Shown one piece after another: positions 33,699 to 46,216 of a DNA stretch of 64,000 nt (the stretch's first letter is position 1; the number at the start of each line of letters is the position of its first letter). The notes under the pieces were generated by a model, which saw nothing but the letters and a program-made list of their open reading frames with translations, ran no database searches and was not told the origin of the DNA. A program made the position numbers and the translations under genes. The DNA comes from Bondarzewia mesenterica. Lineage: Eukaryota; Basidiomycota; Agaricomycetes; Russulales; Bondarzewiaceae. Location of the stretch: contig SGPL01000094.1 of NCBI GenBank assembly GCA_004802705.1, forward strand, positions 1 through 64,000, written 5' to 3'.

Positions 33699-36265
33699 TT
33701 ATGTTCCGTTCTGCTTGATCAGCCGTGTAGCTCCTTTTGTCCCAGCTATTCTCTCCAGCCTGAGCCAGTCAAACTTCGAGTACAAAACCCGACAGGTCAT
33801 GTCCGATGGCTCGACGTCTTCATCCAAGAACGGATAGGATAGAAACTCGGTATAGAACTGAGGGTGATCGGGAGGGCCGTAAAAAACGAGATTGCGAATG
33901 CCTCTGATTTTGTATCTGCAATTCAGATTCAATGAGTGTTTGGAGAGAGATGAGGCGCAAGGGAAGGGGATGGCGCTGGCGCACCTGCGGTAGAAGTGGA
34001 AGCGCTCTGTGACCAGCAAAAAAGATTTCTTGCCAGTAAAGAAGGCTTGCCGAGCGCGCGAAATATCTTGATTCGACGAGTCCCTATGCACGGCCGACTT
34101 AATATTCTCGACGCCGAAGACGATCACGAAAATGGACTACATACTCAGAGAGGACGGTGAAGGAGACGCCTTGCTTGCGCAGATGGTTCCGTACACGAAT
34201 GAAGTCAAAGTAGGAGGGAATGAAGATGACAGTGTTAGCACTTTGCACTGCAGACTTCATGATGGCCGGAAACATCTGTCCCAATTCACAGTTTCAGAAC
34301 TCATCAAAAGTCAAAAGAACGGTTCCAAGGCGTCACCTGTGTCATGAAGTAAGTGAATCTTTTGTCTGGTTCGTCTTTGATGCTAGAGCAATCGAATTGA
34401 ACGAAGTTCTGCAAACGTAGATTAGCATGCATACACGATATGACGTTGATAATGTAAGGCTGAACCTGTTCAAGATCTTCAGGCACCTGTACGGGCGCCC
34501 AAAGCCTCACGGTTCTCATTTTACCCGCGACATTCTTGAGCGAATGATTGTAAAGACTACGCGTCTCGGGAGTTTCGTACGCAGAGAGGAGGATGCTCTG
34601 ACGGAGGTATGCAGCACTGTTATTATTTGACACTTATTCGATCAGTAGCTCACTGGCATCTGCAAATTTTCCACATACTGTCCATCAAGATACCACGGCT
34701 TGATCCGTGAGAAGTCAGTGTCATGCGACTCTTTGGGTAGCTTGTTCAGATTCGACATAGCAAACTGGTGACCGTGTCAACGGAGTTTAATGTCAATACG
34801 CCTCGTTAACGGATGACAATCACGAACTTCAACATGTTCCCAATTTTGCATGGTGACAACATCCATCTGGTCGAAGATCAGAAGTTCAATTGAAGACAAG
34901 AAATCGGCGTTTCTTGAAGATGCATGATGGTGAGTGTTTTTGCAGCACGAGACGAAAAAGACATCTTACTTTTGTTTCTCAATAGATAGCCGCAATCCAA
35001 GCGGACTCGCCAGGATTATATCACTCCCGTAGAACTCAGAAAACAACCTGACACTCTTTCTCGTCAACTTGATCCCTACCCGGAAACTGTCATCCATGTT
35101 CCCTTTGAACGTCTCCACATGGTCTCGAGGATACATGCCAGGTTCAGCCGTAGCTAACTTATCAACCGCACCCTCCGGTAGATCGAACTCATTTCGGAAA
35201 CGAGCGCGGTTCTCGACTTGGTAGGATGGTGAAGGAGTATGTGATGTGAGGGTGTCAAGCCATTTGAGAGCGGAGGAACGGAAAGGGAGGAGAATTAAAA
35301 CCGAGGGGCGAGTAAAGCCTTGATCTTGTACGTCCTCGGGTAGGGGTACGGAGGCTTTGGAGGCGTGAACTAGACGTTCGTTATTTTTGAGAATCCGACG
35401 CCGCTTTCTGCAATATGAATGAGTTGATAGTCCAGGAGTTTGAACAGAGATTATTACTTTGTGACATGGTTGAGGGCATGCAAAGAAATCGCCTCTCTTA
35501 CTCTAGTAATGGTATCGAGAGATGTTTGAGTGTAGTAAAAATCAGAATAAGTGGACAAAACGGAAAGGATATCATTTTGCAGTTCAGTATCGTCTGTACA
35601 CAATGTCTTAGCATGCGAGCGGTAAGTCTAGGACTGGTGCGGCTTACTAGCTGTATGTTTAGCCTGTTGCTCTTTAAATGGCTTCTTGAGCCGCTCTAGA
35701 ATCTTTGCAGAGGATCAATTGACACACAGGAGGGAAAATCACATATCAACTCACTGGCAACTTGCTAGACTGTTCCGGCTTCGAAGATCCAATAGGTAGC
35801 GATTCGAGCACAGACCACAACTTGCCGCGAGATGAACTGGTGGATGTCCATGAACGTTTATCCGTCGACTCTCTTGCAGAATCTGTCAGTATTGATGACT
35901 TGGCTCCGAAATGGGATTCGTATGGATCCTGAGCATCTTTAAAAAGGTCTCAAGGTGATGGATTCAAAAGCCGAGCGCTGTCAGAACGCACCTTCTTGGT
36001 CAGGGGCATTGTCAGCTTTGTCCTCGTCCTCTTCATCAATCTTCGCTGAGGCCTTCTCTCCGTCTGCGAGGCCAAAGGAGACCGAGTTTTCTCTGTCCTC
36101 ATGAGAAAAAGTAACTTTGTTGCGGTCCAGAGAACGGCGTTTGTTCAGCTTTAAATACGGTGATGGCTCCTCGTTTTCGCGTTTTCTCTTCGTATACTTG
36201 GCTGCGGAGACATTTAGCAAAGTAAGAAGGCTAGTAGTGGGTGAGTTTCCGTCGTCGTTGGACAT
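33699..36265 (-). CDS. UTP25: UTP25-type small-subunit processome protein
   Basis: A nucleolar protein needed for pre-18S rRNA processing (yeast Utp25, animal digestive organ expansion factor), related to DEAD-box helicases but with decayed helicase motifs. The N-terminus (36265, [20 protein letters not shown]) is charged and acidic ([14 protein letters not shown]). The clearest family match is at the C-terminus: [52 protein letters not shown], and [20 protein letters not shown] before the stop at 33699. Sequence between about 34100 and 35950 is split by several introns, which I did not resolve fully. About 700 residues is expected. Divergent promoters are shared with no gene; the next gene ends 300 bases upstream on the same strand. 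Confidence 0.88.
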
Positions 36266-36564
36266 GACCACTTTGCAGTTGTGCAATGCGCCAAACTGTG
36301 TGCCAATAATGTGGAAAATACGAGTCATGTGACGATCGCGCCAATGTACGCGTGTGGACCTGTGTGGACAGCGTGCGGCGCGACTTGCGCAGTTAGTACT
36401 TCGCCAGACCCGGAGGTTGTGACTCTCTAAAGTTTGCTACAAGAATACTGGCCAAGAAGATAATCCGAACTGCCTCGTCTAAAAATTGATGGTATATGTC
36501 TAACGGTATCCAAAAATGTACGTGCGATGAAATCTTCCGAACTTGACGACAGCGGAGACAATGG

Positions 36565-38603
36565 TCATCGGCCCTTCGTTTCCCTCCATAATGGCGTCAA
36601 CGCTTGAGCGACAGTATTAGCAGCAACATCCAAAGAGCTCCGTTCCGTCTCGTCCGTGATCGTGTTCAATAATCCCCTTGAACTCCAGCGATCCGGATGG
36701 AACCTTCGGTGGCTTTTCTCGACGAAGATTTTGTAATCCTGCCATCGCATATGAGCTTGCACAGTTTTGAAGAATTTCTCCACGGCAGCCCAATCAACGT
36801 CCTCCACTGAGAATTTCATGGGTGCCTCAAGTAAAGGCCAAGGCACCGCATCAATGTGAGCGGCTCGTTGACCGAGAATTTCGTCGCGTCGAAGGATTCG
36901 CAAAGGGTCTTGTAGCGTTCGAGTGCACGCTGAGATGTCCAAGGGCCATGCGTCCACCGGTCCTTCTGTTGCTGCTGTCTACGCTCTTTTTCTCTTTGCC
37001 ACGCCTCTGCCTGCTCCCTCCGTTCTCTTTCAAGCTTTTCCTTGGCCTCTCGTTCCGCCTGTGCACGACGGTTTGCTTCGGCTTGCCGCTGCTTGCGTTC
37101 CGTCTCAGCCTTCAGCAGCTCTTTTACCATTTCTTCCCGTACTCGTTCCTGCCGTTCCTGCTCTTCTTCAAATTCTCTCTCTCTTTCTCGTGCGGCCTCT
37201 TCCCATATCTGCTTGTCTCTTTCCAGCTCGGCCAGCTTCCGACGAGACTCTTCGATAGCAGTTAAGCGTATCTCTTCATCATCAGGCTCCTGGTCTTCTG
37301 GCTGATCGGCCCCTTCGTGTATACCTGTGGTAAATATGGGTCCTAAAAGTGCAGATGGACAGATGAAACACACCGTTCTCGACGGAAGTGACTTCTGGGA
37401 TATCTGCCAGAATATCTTCCATAAAAGCTCTTTGTTTTTGTTCTTTTCGTGCATCAGACCGGCGAGCCTGCTCCTCTGCTCTCTTTCTTTCTCGTTCCTT
37501 CCGCTTTTCCAATGCTTCACGTCGATCAGATTCGGGAGATTTTGTGCGTGGTCGTTTTGAAGGCTTATAGTTACCGTAAGGATGATGCGGTTGGTTAGAT
37601 GACTGTCTTTCATCTGGAGAGCTGTCATCATCGCCTACCAACAATAGCGATGTCAGTTCTTAGAGCGAGCACCGAAAAAAAAAATCGTACCCTTTCGTTT
37701 TGTCGCAGATGATGAGAAGGTTTGGGGCTTACTTCGGGGAGTCGATGGCACCGTGTAAACCGGTTCAAATTCCATTTCATCGTCTGTTATCCCTTTTTGC
37801 GCTCGCTTTGCTTCTGCACGGGCAATCTTTTCCCTTTTCACCCTGCGTTGAGCTTCGAAATTGTCACGCGTTCTCCGGGATGGGACACGAGTTTTTGGTG
37901 GACGATGTTGAGATTGATCCACCATACTCTCCACTTCGTCTTCTTCCTCACTGCTACTGAGCACATGAGGAACCTGTCGCCTCTTTTTAGCAGAGGGGGG
38001 GAAAATATCTTGACTGGGAGATGAAGGTGGCGAGAGGCGACGCTTGTGGTGCGGAATAGAGGATGAAGCTGCCTGCAAGCTAGGTGGATTGTTGGACTTT
38101 GGAAGACGGTCCCTTCTGGTGATTAAGGCCAATTGTGGACTGGCCTGCACATAGCAGTCGTATTCAGGATCAAGTTTATAGATATCCCATTGATCTCGAG
38201 AGCACTGAACGAGCTCGCTGAATGACCATCAACTGTAGATTAGTTAGAGTGATGCGATCACTACTCACCCACAGATACTAACAATTCTCGGCCATGTTCC
38301 TTCGTCCTCCACGTCTGGAGCTTTCCTCGCTCGGGGCACGAATCTCCAGTAACTGCGCCCGTCGGATAGTGTCTCGATTACGACGCGTTTAGCACGATAT
38401 AGCTCCTCTTTGAGAGACAGTCCATTGATGTCCAATGAACTGACAGATGATGCTACGCGAGGATCGAAGGAAGCAAAGGATAGCTTTGCACCGGATAGTC
38501 GAAGAAGTCGAGTTGGCTGAGAAGGGTCGAGAACGCCTGGTTCCAAACCGCTGATTGAGCGGGGTATATTGGCGTTTTGCCGCACATTATCTTCAAGAGT
38601 CAT
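36565..38603 (-). CDS. Charged coiled-coil protein with NFKBIL1-like C-terminal segment
   Basis: The protein starts MTLEDNVRQNANIPRSISGL (38603). A globular N-terminal part contains LRLSGAKLSFASFDPRV, ELYRAKRVVIETLSDGRSYW and FVPRARKAPDVEDEG, then ELVQCSRDQWDIYKLDPEYD. A disordered basic and Ser-rich middle follows (SSSEEEDEVES). Next is a very long charged helix of Glu/Arg/Lys/Gln (about 200 residues) that must be a coiled coil. The C-terminal 130 residues read VPWPLLEAPMKFSVEDVDWA, AVEKFFKTVQ, KSHRRFHPDRWSSRG and a final TVAQALTPLWRETKGR. The RFHPDRW text and its helix layout resemble the J-like end of NFKBIL1. The length is about 650 residues. The function is not known; I infer a scaffold role only from the coiled coil. 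Confidence 0.72.
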
Positions 38604-38981
38604 TGGAAAGCGACTGAGCGGAACGTGCAGTTGATAAGTCCAATGAAGCACGGCCGTCGTAGGCTTGTAACATGCAAAGAGGCTGCTGCTAGCTGAGGGC
38701 GCCACTGCAGCGGGACTCGAAGTTCGAGGTGCTTTGAGATCACGTGGGTTACGTCACGGTCCGAGTCAGTTAACTTAAGTTAACTTTCTTCCGAAGCTCT
38801 CAGCTTCTCGCACTGTTGCAACGAATTCGCGCTCGAGTCATTCTCAATTGTATTGGACCTGTCAAGAACGTAAGTAGCCGCCACACAGTGCAGGGTATTG
38901 ACTCGTTCAATGGGACATTATTTATAATCGTCCTCTGCCAGGCGGTGACATCTATATGATCCCCCATCCCCGTTTGCTACC

Positions 38982-41667
38982 ATGACTAGCCTACGGACAT
39001 TCCAAGACGAGATCGACAAAGTCCGCCACAGAGAGGTTGCTAGAAAGAAGGCGGCTCAGACTGCGACTGAGAAGGAGGACAAAGAGCATCGCAGGCCTTC
39101 GAACAAGGGTAAAGATGCTGATAATGACCCCTCTCATCCTTCCGCGCAGCCCTTGAGGGATAATGTTCATACGTCTGACCTTGAGGAGAATATAAAGGTG
39201 ACGTGGGATTGAAATTAAACCATTCTCTCTGTTTTTACATCACGTATAGAACCTTCTACTATCCAACGATCCTAGAGACCAAGATTCGACTCGGGATCTT
39301 GTTGCTTCTTTATTGACAAGTTGTCGGGGTGAATTTCTTTCGCGCATAGGTTCACATCCGCCACTTAGCAAGCTATTTTCGAACGAGGCTCTCGAGGACA
39401 GGTGGACAGGGGATGAGCTAGATGTTGCTCAGCTAGAAACGGCGGTGACCAATTTGACGAGGGCAGTGGAGGAGGTCGGCGGCAAGGTAGGAACTTAGGC
39501 TACTGTAATCAAACTTCGAGGTTGGCTGATAACGGTTTATTGTTCGCTCGCGGTACGCAGGCGTGTTTATTGTTGAAGTCGACGGATGAACATCCCAGAG
39601 CTACCATCCTTCTCCGATTGCCTCCCCCAAGTGTATCTCTAACGCCGGAGGTGAGATGTGCTGTTGTCGGCAATGTAGATAGCGGTAAATCGACAATGCT
39701 AGGTGTTCTGACAAGAGGTATGTTCTTTCCGGTGTTGTATGTAATTCGATCTCACTCCATACAGGTGGTTTGGACGACGGTAGGGGTTTAGCGCGTGTAG
39801 CTCTGTTCAGGCACAAGCATGAGATTGAGACTGGTCGAACATCCAGTGTAGGCATGGAGGTGAGTCTACAGCTCATAATCATTCTGCGCTGACTTACATA
39901 TATCATTGCCTTCAGATTCTTGGATTTGATGCAGCGGGGGCACCGATCCTTCCCAACACTGCAGGCTCCAATGACCCCGATGTCATCCGACGTGAGAAGT
40001 TGGGTTGGGAACTAATATCTGCCCAATCAGCTAAAATGATCACATTCATCGGTTAGCGTTCACTAGCTGCGAGAGATTGTTGATTATCTTTAGAATTGAC
40101 AACCGGATACTAGACCTTGCTGGACACGAGCGGTATCTGAAGACCACACTTTACGGCCTCACTTCTGGAGCTCCTTCCTGCGTCATCTTGATGGTGGGCG
40201 CAAATGCAGGATTGATTGGCATGTCAAAAGAGCATCTGGCCATCGCTCTGGCGTTAAATGTTCCTGTCGTTGTCTGTATTACCAAGGTAGGCAGTCAACT
40301 AGCAGACTCTCACTCTATGTACGCCGTTAACTCCTGTCCTCACTGCTTGCAGATTGATATGACTCCGCCAAATAAATTGGAAGAAACCGTTAAGCAGGTG
40401 GCGAAAATATTGAAAAGCCCGGGATGCCGGTTTGTGTCCAATCCTCGTCTTTCATCCTGCCTTCCTAATCGTCAATGAAGAAAAAATCCAGTTTTCGTTG
40501 ACACCACCGAGACGGCCATTGAAATTTCTCAAGTATTTGCTGCGGGGCGGTACGAATGCTTTTCTTCTCGCCTCTCAAGTGCCCGGTATTGATTATTTTC
40601 GAAGAATATGTCCTGTATTCCGAGTGTCAAACGTGACCGGAGCAGGATTAGATCTTGTAACGCTTGAATCGTCACTTTTTCTATTGTCCCAATGACCGAT
40701 CCTTATCTTTGACAGGTTCGCACGTTCCTCAATCTACTACCACCGAGTGAGAGCGAGGAAAGGTTTGATGTTACCCAACCACTCGAAGTATGTGTCGCCA
40801 ACTTGCATAGAGTCTGCAACATGAGTTCACTGATGGTTCGGACCTGTAGTACTCTGTTACCGAGGTCTGGTCAGTCCCCTACGTTGGCACCGTTGTAAAC
40901 GGTATCCTCAATAGTGGAACCGTCAAGAAAGGTGACGCCGTGCTTTTGGGACCCGACTCGAACGGTAGTTTCATCCCAACTGTCATAAAGGATATGCAGA
41001 GGAAGCGGTGTGTGATGGTGTCTCCATTCATTAGAAAAAAGGAGCTGACATTTTTCCTGTTCTAGAGCGACCGTCACGACAGCAGAGGCGGGACAAACGG
41101 TATCATTTGCTCTCAAGCGCATGAAGAAAGCGGACGTGAAGAAGGGTATGGTCATTGTTCATAGAACTGAAACACCGCCGCGGGGTAAATACAACTTCAT
41201 ATTTGACAACATACCGTTCTCATCCAATGTGGCCAGCTGTTCGAAGGTTCGAAGGGCAAGTTCTCATTCTGTATCATAACACTACCATGCAGAGAAATTA
41301 TCAGGTGCGCTTTTATCTAACTTTTGATAATTCTAGTAAGCTCAAGAGGTCCTAGGCCATGCTTCACTGCGGGGTGATTACTGTACTCTTAGCTGACCGC
41401 ATCCGCTTACATTTTCATTTTCTCTTGCCAGGCGGTACGGCAGACGGTGAAAATCGTTTCTATAAACCATCCGCAGGGACTGCTTCGCACTGGCGACCGT
41501 GCGACTGTTGAATTTGAGTTCATCTCTCGCCCTGAATTCATCAAGGAGGGAATGAAGTTGCTCTTCCGGGAGGGAAAGACGAAGGTCAGTGTTCATTAAG
41601 GCAGTCAAAGGTAGTTTACTCAGGCATTCGCCGTCAGGGTCTTGGTGTTATTACCCGATTATTGTGA
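38982..41667 (+). CDS. GTPBP1/GTPBP2-type translational GTPase
   Basis: A GTPase of the eEF1A superfamily. In animals GTPBP1/2 help rescue stalled ribosomes and support mRNA turnover. A polar, charged N-terminus ([20 protein letters not shown]) is followed by [20 protein letters not shown] (G1), [60 protein letters not shown] (G3, formed across an intron), [20 protein letters not shown] and [15 protein letters not shown] (G4 as TKID). Domain II and III text includes [33 protein letters not shown] and [20 protein letters not shown], ending [10 protein letters not shown]. At least ten introns. About 600 residues. The [13 protein letters not shown] text is typical of this subfamily and not of eEF1A or eRF3. 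Confidence 0.93.
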
Positions 41668-42205
41668 GACGCCAAAACGTTTGGTTTGCAGCGACGCCCA
41701 TCCTCTACATGGTGGCGCCTTCTTGTGATGTGATGCTCCGCATTATGGACGTTCGGTATGTATAAACAATATTTCATCTACTCGCCGTCAAGTGTCTTTA
41801 TTTTTGTATTTTGGATCTTCCTTGTACTGTATTCAATTATTGACACACTACGTATTGCCTGTTACTACGATTGAATTTTCAAGAGTCTATAGATGGTTCG
41901 CCATTTCTTCGTTGTGCCAGGTTATAGTAAACCCTAGTACTTCTCTGCAGTGACCAAGTGAGCGGTGAGCGGCGAATATTATTAATCGAGTTCATGCACG
42001 AAGGTGGAAATACAGTACGCATGCGATTATATACAAGATTGAGTGTGGTGGATGCGATTTAGATGATACAATCCGTGGAGAGAAAATGGTAAGACTAGTC
42101 ATGCCAAATGGAGCACTCAGAGCGACATCACTGACCGAGTTGAATATCATCCATGAGCGATTCAGTAAGAATGATGCTTACAATCAAACAATCATGCTGA
42201 AACTG

Positions 42206-43448
42206 TTACTCAACCACCATGCACAATTGCTCAACCCAATATTTTACTCCCTCAATCTCTTGCACTATATTCTTCATCACCGATTTCTTGAGGTCGTGGG
42301 CAGCCGTGTCATCTACGCATTCGACAAGACCGACCTTGCCAAGCGTTGCGCGCAGGTCTTCGAAATACTTGTGGATCGGCGCATTCCGGGCCGTGTAGGG
42401 CAGTCGGACTGCCTCCAAGGGATCTGACCCCTTGAAGATGCGCACTCGCCGCAAAGGATAGAGCTCTGTGTCCCCCACGTCGACTTTGGGCGGGATTGAG
42501 AAAGTGCTCTTGAGCATTTCGAAGTGCGCATTGAGTTGTGAAAGGATGCGGAACGCCTGCGGTGGTTCCGACGAAAGATTTGGTTTCTTCGAGATTCCAT
42601 CATTTTGTGCGAGTTCTACAGGCCAGATGATATGAGCAGGAAAGTCAATGGGTGAACACAAGTGAGTTTGAAGATGAAAATTCTGACCAGGATGGAGCGA
42701 GCCTGACACAACTGCGCGGTGCGACCTTGGGGGAGCGGATAGTGATCGGTCGAGGGAAGACGCCATCACCTTCGAGATGTCGCTGTGGTCTCTCTTCGAT
42801 CGGTCATAATCAGATGCCAAGCTGCGGCTCCTCCTAAAACTTGAATGATCAGGGGAGTTGAGGACTCTGTGTAAACGAAAACCAGATGTGAGGCGCGTAA
42901 CAAGGGCATGATGGGGTCGCGGTTGAGGAGAGTGAGCAGGCGATGGTGTAGGAGTGTCACGACTGTCGACATCCTTGTAATTTCGAGGATGAGAAGGTGC
43001 GCTATGATATCTCTGTATGGAGGAAAAAATGGGTTGTACGTGGGGGATTTGGGCCGAGCGACTCCTCTTGAAAGACGCGAGAGGCGCTGGACTAGGTAGA
43101 TGTGTACGGCGTCGAGTAATGGCATTGGGTGTCCGGCCGGGTTCGATGCCGAGGCCTGGCTACTCATCATACCGGTCAGAAAAGATAAAGATATGAATGT
43201 ATGTGTTATGATGCTACCTTCTCCTTGAACTCAGCATCAAGTGGGAACGCAGGGTTGCAGAGACTTGTTACAACTGCCCGCATCTCCTTGATACTCTTCG
43301 CATTACTTACGAATAGCTCATCGAGCTCTTGAAGCTGCTGTTTATTTTCCTCCTCATCCACATCTTCCCCAGTCAAATTTCGGAGCAGCGCGCGGACGAC
43401 ATGCTCAATCCGCAATTGCATATCTTCAAGCTTTGATAAGGAGGTCAT
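42206..43448 (-). CDS. BAG-domain-like protein, copy A
   Basis: From the ATG at 43448 the first exon is helical and charged: MTSLSKLEDMQLRIEHVVRA, EEENKQQLQELDELFVSNAK, then LCNPAFPLDAEFKEK. A Ser/Pro/Arg-rich middle exon follows (LPSPAPLASFKRSRSAQ, THLP, SFRRSRSLASDYDRSKRD). The C-terminal segment contains FRILSQLNAHFEMLKSTFSI, NAPIHKYFEDLRATLGKVGL and AHDLKKSVMKNIVQEIEGV. This matches the helical layout of BAG domains, which bind the Hsp70 ATPase domain. The same order (helical start, disordered middle, BAG-like end) occurs in copy B at 46217-48440. An open frame continues upstream of the chosen start to an acceptor near 43560, so an additional 5' exon is possible. The BAG assignment is by pattern and not strong. 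Confidence 0.68.
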
Positions 43449-43619
43449 GAGTGCAAGGCCCTCAATCGACGGACATATTCGCTGAGCGACTACGACTCCG
43501 CTGGGCTCGCAGTTGCCCGTGATCTGATTTGGACGTATATATTCTAAAACAAGGGAAGCAACAGTGAGTACTAGGATTGCCGAAAACCTGGTGAGACATG
43601 GGACTTGCCTGCCATTGTC

Positions 43620-44841
43620 TATCGTAGAGATCCCTTGGTGGCCTATACTAGTAACAGATTCAACCAGAGTAAGTAGTATTTTTAGGCACTAGGGTGCCCA
43701 TGTGCCCACGTACATGCAAGGAGCGACCAATCGTTTCAAGGGGCTAGAGCTTCTCTATGTTGTCGTGGCGTTCAACGACCAAAACACCGGCATGGGACTG
43801 GATAGAGATACAGTTGCACGATCCTCCTGATGACGTTATCGAGTATACATTAATCGACGTGTGACAAGTGGCTGATAATGCGAGAAGCAGGGCCTAGAGT
43901 CCATGCGTGGACCGTTGTCGAGCACGAACTGGACTTACTGGTCCTGCAGCTCCAATATGCCAAGGGATAGTTCAACTGCAAGGCTGAAGTGCTGAAGTTT
44001 GAAGTGTCGCTAGCATTGGAGTATCCTGTTATACGCTTTACTCTATCGGCAGAAGATATGTAACGGCGCAGCGGTGGAGCTGCCTCTAGCTGCCAGCAAT
44101 ACAGATGGAGAACTCGACAAGGGTCACCGTCGGTGTCGTCACTGGCGATTGCGGCATGGCATTGCAAGGTTCAGACCAGCATGTTGGAGACAATCTGCGA
44201 TAATGAAAACAAGCCGATCGAGACGATCGAGCAGGCCTGGGAGCAGGCCTGAGTAGGCTACAAACGCACCTGTGACACGATATTCGATTAGAATCTTTTG
44301 AGTAACATTAGCCAATGAATTTCCCTTCCTAACGATTTGGGATCATTCCGGCGCTGAAACGGAATACCCCCGAACGGTCAGATACAGTTGGAGAATGGTT
44401 GGTGGGTCAGCCCTCCCGAATTTGACATGAAAGCTCACACTTGCATCATCGCAACGCTTATGCGGACCGTTTCCTAACTAAAGTAAGTCATCTGGCACAA
44501 TCCTGGAACGTTTAAAACGATATCACTACTTACTAGTAGCTAGGTGCTCGGCGACGATGAGTTGGTATTCGTTTGCGGTCGTACCAACTTTGGCGTGTGA
44601 CACTGTGACGGAGAACCTACATACAGTGAAAATGCAACCTTGGATCTTTGGAGACGCCAATTGGCAGAAACTCTTATACTTCTGTATAAGGTCTGCAACG
44701 GAGACTAGCAGAAACTCAGGCCTTTCTTCAAAACAAACATAATCATCCGAACTTGTGCTGAAAAAGCCCAATATTCCTTCTCAATAGGTTATGAGTGCGA
44801 GCTTCGACTCTTTTTGAATTCCGAGTACTCTTCTCAGCTAG
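43620..44841. other. Unassigned intergenic region
   Basis: No gene is supported in about 1.2 kb. A gagcaggcctg direct echo lies near 44230-44250. The first exon of the plus-strand gene that continues at 44842 probably lies in the right part, but I could not place it. Confidence 0.45.
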
Positions 44842-45631
44842 GCCAACGAATATGTTTTGTCACTCACGCTCATTCTCTACAATGCCGCCCGCGCACCTGC
44901 AATTTATCGCGATAGATTGAAAACGCAAACGTTAACCCGAGTCCAGCTTGCTGGTAAGTGACATCATGTCGCCCATTCCAGTACGTCACTCTATCGTCCC
45001 CAATAAATCAGTCTAGAGGTATGCATACCGCCGTCTCATTCATACCGAAGGGTCCCAACTATGCTCTCTTGTTCCGCTCCTCTCAAGACCTTTCCAAAGT
45101 ATTCCAAATGCTTTTTGGTGAGACCCATCACCACAGCAATGTGCGCCTCCAACTACAACAACATCCGTTTCATATGTTCTAACCTTCACAGATTGGTGCG
45201 AACTCGGAGCCAACGGCATCCCGGCCTTGTTCTTTCTAGTGGGTATGTTCGTCATTCGCACTCCGGTCATGACAACAATCCTGAAGTACGTAGCGATAGC
45301 CATTTATCTAGAGGTGTGCTGCTCATTTCTGGTGTCATAGATTTTAGAGAGGGAAAAATGGCGAAATTTGAGCAAAGAACCATATCAAACCTCTGCTCCC
45401 GTCGACAATGCGCCAGGATGGAACGAGCTCCTTGCCACCAATTCTGAGGTCTTCGTCAAGGTCCGCACATTTTCTCGTTTCTTCCTACCTCAGCGTTCGA
45501 CACCAGCTGGCTCGCAGGCGGATCGCGCTCCGGATAGTTCGACGAAGAATCTGGCCGAGCGGACTGTCGACCATATCAGAGCCAAGTACTCCGCGGAAGA
45601 GCGTCTGGAACGGACTGACGCATTCGCATGA
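44842..45631 (+). CDS. Unrecognised protein, 5' end not resolved
   Basis: A clean set of spliced exons gives one continuous reading frame. It reads ANEYVLSLTLILYNAARAPA, IYRDRLKTQTLTRVQLAG, joined to MHTAVSFIPKGPNYALLFRS and SQDLSKVFQMLF, joined to DWCELGANGIPALFFLV, joined to EREKWRNLSKEPYQTSAPVD, NAPGWNELLATNSEVFVK, and finally ADRAPDSSTKNLAERTVDHI up to RLERTDAFA and TGA at 45629-45631. All four introns have GT-AG ends and agree in phase, which is strong evidence of a real gene. No start codon lies in frame in the first exon seen, so one more exon upstream is needed. I do not know the family. It has one moderately hydrophobic stretch (NGIPALFFLV) and no signal peptide. It sits between the two BAG-like paralogues on the opposite strand. 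Confidence 0.68.
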
Positions 45632-46055
45632 GTAATCAAGGACTCGACATGAACGAGACTGGTACATCTCTTTTCTCCTCGCATGATTCCAGATGCGGTT
45701 CAAAGACAGATGCGCTGATCTTATTGTCGAATCTAGACATCGGGCAGGTTTAATTTTTCGAATTATCAATTATCAAGGCGATGACTTCTTTTAAGGCCTT
45801 TTACTGCACCCACTGTACTCTACACCATTGTATTTCGCCTTACCATCTACTAAACTCCAACTGTACTATCACATTATGCCTGAATTTTGATTCCAGATAG
45901 AAGATACTAAGCAAACGAATGACAGGGACTCGCATGCGCGATTGAACAAGTGCAATGAGCAGAACACGTCAGACATGAATTCGTCATGTGCATTCCCGAC
46001 ATTGAATTACAATCAGACACAATCGGTACCAAATACACTCGCCAACATACAAGAA

Positions 46056-46078
46056 TGTACTCGAGTACAGTACTGTAC
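46056..46078. repeat. Overlapping perfect palindromes
   Basis: TGTACTCGAGTACA (46056-46069) and GTACAGTACTGTAC (46065-46078) are both perfect 14-base palindromes that overlap by five bases. They lie in the short intergenic space just 3' of BAG copy B. They could be a coincidence of GTAC-rich sequence, a dimeric protein site, or a transcript-end hairpin. Confidence 0.55.
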
Positions 46079-46216
46079 ACAAAATTTATCGTACAGACAT
46101 ATCTCTTCAAATCCCCAACTTACACAACGTAGCAGAGGTGCAGACGAATACAAGAAAACCAGCACATACTCTTGTGCTTCGCGTACAGATCCAAATGTAA
46201 ACATGAGCGTTGCACG

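Noticed and set aside
36822..37305. Ser/Leu-rich plus-strand frames as secreted or membrane proteins
   Set aside because: They are the antisense of the Glu/Lys/Arg-rich coiled coil on the minus strand.
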